A DNA stretch of 64,000 bases from Winogradskyella vidalii (GTDB lineage: Bacteria > Bacteroidota > Bacteroidia > Flavobacteriales > Flavobacteriaceae), in NCBI RefSeq assembly GCF_013403955.1, contig NZ_JABFDG010000004.1, positions 309,298 to 373,297 of the forward strand. Direction: 5' to 3'. A program made the position numbers and the translations under genes. The notes beneath the pieces are model-generated. The model saw only the letters and a list, made by a program, of their open reading frames with translations, searched no databases and was not told where the DNA came from. Below, in pieces: positions 60,419 to 64,000 of this stretch (position 1 is the stretch's first letter; every line of letters begins with the position of its first letter).

Positions 60419-61912
60419 ATGAAAAAATGTTTTTTTTGTCTTTTTTTACTTCCGCTTATTCTTTTTTCTCAAAAGGAGACTTCGTCTGATACATTCAATT
60501 CGGTATATTATGACATTGCTATAAACATTTCCTCTTCGAATCCTATTAAAGCCCTGCATTTAGCAGATTCTCTTTTTATAAACTCTAAAAATGCTAAGCA
60601 AAAGATAAAATCAATCATGCTTACTGCAGATATTTTAGCGAAACAAGAAAAGCGAGGTGAAGCTATTAAATATGGACAGCGCGCTCTTAAAATAGCCATA
60701 GAAGAGAGCGATTATAGTTTACAATCTAGAATTTATGGTTTTTTATCAACCCAATATCGATTTATTGGTTTTTATGATAAAGGAAAAAAAAATATAAATA
60801 AAGGTATCGAAGTTAGTGAGTCAATATTAGATAAAGAACAGGTTGTAAAATATAGGGCTTTAAGTTATAGGGAGTTGGCAGAATATGAATATCTCGATGA
60901 GGATTATGATAAAGCAATTGATTATTTGAAGTTGTCTAGTTTTGTATATAAAGAAGAAGAAAATTTACAGCTGAGATATTTTAATCTTGCTAATGTAGAA
61001 GAAATGCTTGGACGTTGTTATAAGGCCATAGGAAAAGATGAAGAAGCCTTGGTACATTTTTCTAGAGCTAATGTGTTAATAAATAAAGCTGAAGCGGAAA
61101 ACTCCCTATGGGCGGGAGTTATATATCGCAGATTGGGAGAAGAGTTTTTACAGTCTAAGAATTTAGACAGTACAAAAATATATTTACAGAAAGCTTTTGC
61201 AATTTCTAAAAAAAATGACCACATGTCTTTAAGAGAAGTGGTGTATAAAAGTTTAGCAGATTATCATAAACAAAAGCAGGACTTAGATAGTCTTAATTTT
61301 TACAATAAAAAATATAGCGCTTTATTAACGCAAAACAAGATTAAAAATAAGCGTATAATAAATAGGGCTTTTAATATGCTGAATGAAGAACCTAAAAACG
61401 ATAATTCTAATGCTAAGTTTTATATCATAATTGGCGTATTAGCCTTTCTGCTCATAATTGGAGTGTATCATAACAGAAAAAATATATTACAAAGTCTTAA
61501 TGTTAATTTTGGCAATGCTAATACTAAATCTACTGAAGTTATTCTCTCTAAAAAAACCTACAAAGAACTTGTAAAAAAATTAAAAGCTTTTGAAGCTTCA
61601 AATGATTTTTTAAATAAAAATATGTCTTTATCAATGCTAATAGGGCAATTAAATACAAATGCTAAGTATTTAAGATATATACTCACTTGTGAAAAGCACA
61701 CAGATTATAATAGTTATATCAACCAATTACGTGTAAATTATATAGTCGAAAAGTTAAAAACTAATCACGTATACTCCACGTACAAGATTAGTTATTTAGC
61801 TAAGGAATCTGGTTTTTCTTCCCACAGTAAATTCTCTGCCAGTTTTAAAAATGTTACAGGACTTTCTCCTTCGGAATTTATCGAAGATTTAAAAGAAGAT
61901 GAGGTTGTATAA
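60419..61912 (+). CDS. TPR - transmembrane - AraC-type HTH regulator (second copy)
   Basis: 497 aa. Signal-like N-terminus (FFCLFLLPLILFSQK), TPR array up to about residue 300, one membrane helix near 338-353 (FYIIIGVLAFLLIIGVY) and a C-terminal AraC domain (SYLAKESGFSSHSKFSASFK; TGLSPSEFIEDL). It is the same type as the protein at 29841. It precedes the large repetitive secreted protein gene at 62376 by 463 bp and may regulate it, but nothing shown proves this. Confidence 0.9.
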   Translation: MKKCFFCLFLLPLILFSQKETSSDTFNSVYYDIAINISSSNPIKALHLADSLFINSKNAKQKIKSIMLTADILAKQEKRGEAIKYGQRALKIAIEESDYSLQSRIYGFLSTQYRFIGFYDKGKKNINKGIEVSESILDKEQVVKYRALSYRELAEYEYLDEDYDKAIDYLKLSSFVYKEEENLQLRYFNLANVEEMLGRCYKAIGKDEEALVHFSRANVLINKAEAENSLWAGVIYRRLGEEFLQSKNLDSTKIYLQKAFAISKKNDHMSLREVVYKSLADYHKQKQDLDSLNFYNKKYSALLTQNKIKNKRIINRAFNMLNEEPKNDNSNAKFYIIIGVLAFLLIIGVYHNRKNILQSLNVNFGNANTKSTEVILSKKTYKELVKKLKAFEASNDFLNKNMSLSMLIGQLNTNAKYLRYILTCEKHTDYNSYINQLRVNYIVEKLKTNHVYSTYKISYLAKESGFSSHSKFSASFKNVTGLSPSEFIEDLKEDEVV

Positions 61913-62375
61913 AACATACAAAAAACTACTTTAGTGTATTGAACGCAGTCAAAATGGCTTTAATTTTAGAACATTATAGATTTTTAAGTATAGTCAAAAT
62001 GACATCATAAATTGGTTTTAAAACAGCTTCTTTGTTTTTTTCAAAACCGTCATATTTTATTTTAAACACTTTTCTTTTCTTAGTGATGTATCTTAAAGAT
62101 TAATCGTAATTGATGTTATATGCGATTACAATCGATCTAAAAAATTATGTTTAAGTTGTTTTTCTAGTTTTAAATTTAAAGTTCACAAAGTCAAGTATTT
62201 GCGTGTTGTCCATTTTACGGAAAACGGTCGTTGTATAGCATATTACATTCAGTGCCAAAGACTAATTTTGCAAGGCGAATAGAAGCACTCTCTCCATTTT
62301 CAAATATATCAGTATAGCTTTTATTTTAAATAAAACAGAAGTATTTAAGCCTTTAGACAAAACAATTCAGAATTC
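61913..62375. other. Intergenic region with degenerate repeat motif
   Basis: 463 bp without a gene. Two related snippets occur: TTGAACGCAGTCAAAATGGC (near 61938) and AGTATAGTCAAAATGACATC (near 61986), like decayed copies of a short interspersed motif. A possible -7 box TAATTTTG (62263-62270) reads towards 62376. The rest shows nothing definable. Confidence 0.4.
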
Positions 62376-64000
62376 ATGAAAAAACTATTACTACTACTTA
62401 TCTTAATTACAGGTAATTTTATTTACTCGCAAGTTGGTATTGGTACCGATATGCCTAATGCATCAGCTCAGTTAGAGATTATATCAGGTAATCGTGGTAT
62501 GTTAATTCCACAAGTTCCATTAACTAGCGTTACAGATCAAACCACAATCACCGCCGGAAATATTGAGAGCTTATTGGTTTATAATACGAATATGACAACT
62601 TCACTTATTCCTGGATATTATTATTGGTATCAAGGCCGTTGGAATAAATTAATGGTTGAGAGTGATTTACCAGATAATATTGTTTTTTGGGATGTTCAAA
62701 ATAATGAATTCACCTATACTGATGAAAATGGTGATGTTCAAATAATTAATATTTCTGAATTTGAAACCTTGACATACCTTGGTTTTAATACAGAAGATTT
62801 TACATTAGATTACACAGATGAAGATGGAGTTGTAACAAGTATAAATCTTGAAGAGGCCATTAAACATTTTGAAAGCTTAACCACAATTGTAGCTACTAGT
62901 GATAGTACTTTTACATATACAGATGAAGAAGGAAATACAACTGTAATAGATATTAGAGATTTAGAAACTCTAACCAGTTTAGCACTTAACGCAGATGATA
63001 CCCACATCGATTATACAGATGAAAATGGTGATGTTACGCAATTAGACTTTACTCAAATCGTAAAGAACCTAGAATCATTAACAACGATTATTGAAAACAA
63101 TGACGGCACTTTTACATTTTTAGATGAAGAAGGCAATGCCACAATAATAGATATTAATAATCTTGAAACTCTAACCAGTTTAGCACTTAACGCAGATGAT
63201 ACCCACATCGATTATACAGATGAAAATGGTGATGTTACGCAATTAGATTTCGCTCAAATCGTAGAGAATTTAGAAACGCTAACAACGATTATTGAAAACA
63301 ATGATGGCACTTTTACATTTACAGATGAAGAAGGTAATGCTAACGTAATAAATATTAGTAATCTTGAAACAACAACTTCAATTCAAGATAACGGAGATGG
63401 TACAATTACGTATAGAGATGAAAATGGTAATGAAACTGTTATTAGTTTATCGGCAGGACCAGCAGGACAAGATGGAACATCAGCATATCAAGAATGGTTA
63501 AATGCAGGCAATCAAGGATCAGTACAAGACTTCTTAGATGCATTAGTAGGTCCAGCCGGACAAGATGGAGCAAACGGAACATCAGTAACGGTAACAGATA
63601 ACGGAGATGGTACTGTAACCGTAAGTGATGGTACAAATAATGTTATTGTATCAGATGGTGAAGATGGTGTTGACGGAGCAGATGGACTAACTCCAGAAAT
63701 AGGAGCGAATAATAATTGGGTAATTGGAGGAGTTGATACAGGTATTGTTGCAGGAGGACAAAATGGTGCTTCAGCATACGAAGAATGGTTAGCAGCAGGA
63801 AATACAGGGTCGGAACAAGACTTTTTAGATGCATTAGTAGGTTCAGCCGGACAAGATGGAGCAAACGGAACTTCAGTAACGGTAACAGATAACGGAGATG
63901 GTACTGTAACCGTAAGCGATGGTACAAATAATGTTATTGTATCAGATGGTGAAGATGGTGTTGACGGAGCAGATGGATTAACCCCAGAAATCGGAACCAA
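62376..64000 (+). CDS. Large repetitive collagen-like secreted protein, 3' end outside window
   Basis: At least 541 aa, open to the window end. Signal peptide (LLLLILITGNFIYSQ). The start of the mature part (VGIGTDMPNASAQLEI, GMLIPQVPL) matches the head domain common to Flavobacteriia repetitive surface proteins. Then come acidic beta-repeats (FTYTDEEGNTTVIDI, DDTHIDYTDENGDVTQLDF; unit about 67 aa) and a collagen-like part with GPAGQDG triplets, SAYEEWLAAGNTGSEQDF and NGDGTVTVSDGTNNVIVSDG (unit about 97 aa). It is probably a long fibrous surface or adhesin-type protein. Proline-rich frames on the other strand are shadows of this gene. Confidence 0.88.
   Translation, partial: MKKLLLLLILITGNFIYSQVGIGTDMPNASAQLEIISGNRGMLIPQVPLTSVTDQTTITAGNIESLLVYNTNMTTSLIPGYYYWYQGRWNKLMVESDLPDNIVFWDVQNNEFTYTDENGDVQIINISEFETLTYLGFNTEDFTLDYTDEDGVVTSINLEEAIKHFESLTTIVATSDSTFTYTDEEGNTTVIDIRDLETLTSLALNADDTHIDYTDENGDVTQLDFTQIVKNLESLTTIIENNDGTFTFLDEEGNATIIDINNLETLTSLALNADDTHIDYTDENGDVTQLDFAQIVENLETLTTIIENNDGTFTFTDEEGNANVINISNLETTTSIQDNGDGTITYRDENGNETVISLSAGPAGQDGTSAYQEWLNAGNQGSVQDFLDALVGPAGQDGANGTSVTVTDNGDGTVTVSDGTNNVIVSDGEDGVDGADGLTPEIGANNNWVIGGVDTGIVAGGQNGASAYEEWLAAGNTGSEQDFLDALVGSAGQDGANGTSVTVTDNGDGTVTVSDGTNNVIVSDGEDGVDGADGLTPEIGT
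62964..63247 (+). repeat. Direct repeat pair, 83 bp identical, 201-bp period
   Basis: Bases 62964-63046 and 63165-63247 read identically by eye (start GAAACTCTAACCAGTTTAGC). The period of 201 bp equals 67 codons, keeping frame. Synonymous sites are also identical, pointing to recent duplication or gene conversion. Confidence 0.8.
63555..63990 (+). repeat. Near-identical direct repeat, 291-bp period
   Basis: The block starting GCCGGACAAGATGGAGCAAA recurs at 63846, 291 bp (97 codons) later. About 145 bp of the second copy is within the window and differs at only a few bases. More copies probably follow outside the window. Confidence 0.8.

Noticed and set aside
62810..64000. Proline/serine- or leucine-rich open frames on the minus strand.
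   Set aside because: They are shadows of the repetitive plus-strand gene; low-complexity frames arise from the antisense of Asp/Gly/Thr repeats, and none has a family motif or start context.

Overview
The window is AT-rich DNA from a bacterium of the Bacteroidota, most likely a marine-type Flavobacteriaceae. Supporting signs are two proteins with type IX secretion (T9SS) C-terminal sorting domains, a GLPGLI-family protein, TPR–membrane–AraC regulators, lipoproteins with acidic residues after the lipid cysteine, and many promoters of the Bacteroidota form TTG-N(19-24)-TAnnTTTG. The genus cannot be fixed from this sequence alone.

Layout. 0-9 kb: a 5'-truncated secreted subtilase, a PolB-like exonuclease, a serine hydrolase, a CNNM-type membrane protein with Ogt, a GLPGLI protein and an Lrp regulator. 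8.2-27.2 kb: a heme-biosynthesis region. hemB stands alone; hemA, a hemC-hemD fusion, hemE, an EI24 protein and hemF run on the minus strand; hemH and hemJ lie on the plus strand. Only the glutamate-1-semialdehyde aminomutase is missing for synthesis from glutamyl-tRNA to heme. An AraC regulator is divergent from hemA, with a palindrome over its -7 box. 27-34 kb: an orphan histidine kinase, an enoyl-CoA hydratase, a TPR-AraC regulator, a TraB/GumN protein and a radical SAM protein. 34-39 kb: three tandem paralogous secreted proteins and a divergent AraC regulator. 39-43.5 kb: housekeeping genes (HD hydrolase, acyl-ACP desaturase, PlsC, bacilliredoxin, DnaJ/TerB protein). 43.5-55.8 kb: a metal-homeostasis region with a TroABCD-like ABC importer, a TonB receptor with a thioredoxin, a DtxR-family regulator, FeoA, FeoB and a tiny FeoB-associated Cys-rich protein. 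55.9-64 kb: SCO, a secreted M1 peptidase, RseP, tRNA-Asn, a second TPR-AraC regulator and the start of a large repetitive, collagen-like secreted protein.

Most striking are these. (1) A REP-associated tyrosine transposase (RAYT) is fused in frame to hemF. The linker is two REP palindromes read as codons, and hemF's expected start codon reads ATC; related palindromes are scattered over 9.2-15.0 kb. (2) The three tandem secreted paralogs each carry the same upstream element, TTAACC-N25-GGGTTAA, at a fixed distance from a Bacteroidota promoter. The third copy lies in the intergenic region shared with a divergent AraC gene, which suggests a small dedicated regulon. (3) A DtxR-type operator candidate sits over the -7 box of the TonB-receptor promoter, beside the DtxR gene. 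(4) An SF2 helicase has two C-terminal membrane helices. (5) Both ABC permeases carry C-terminal winged-helix-like extensions.

Starts were moved to internal ATGs where a longer reading frame began at a weak TTG or had no family support. All calls come from reading the sequence; no database search was done.
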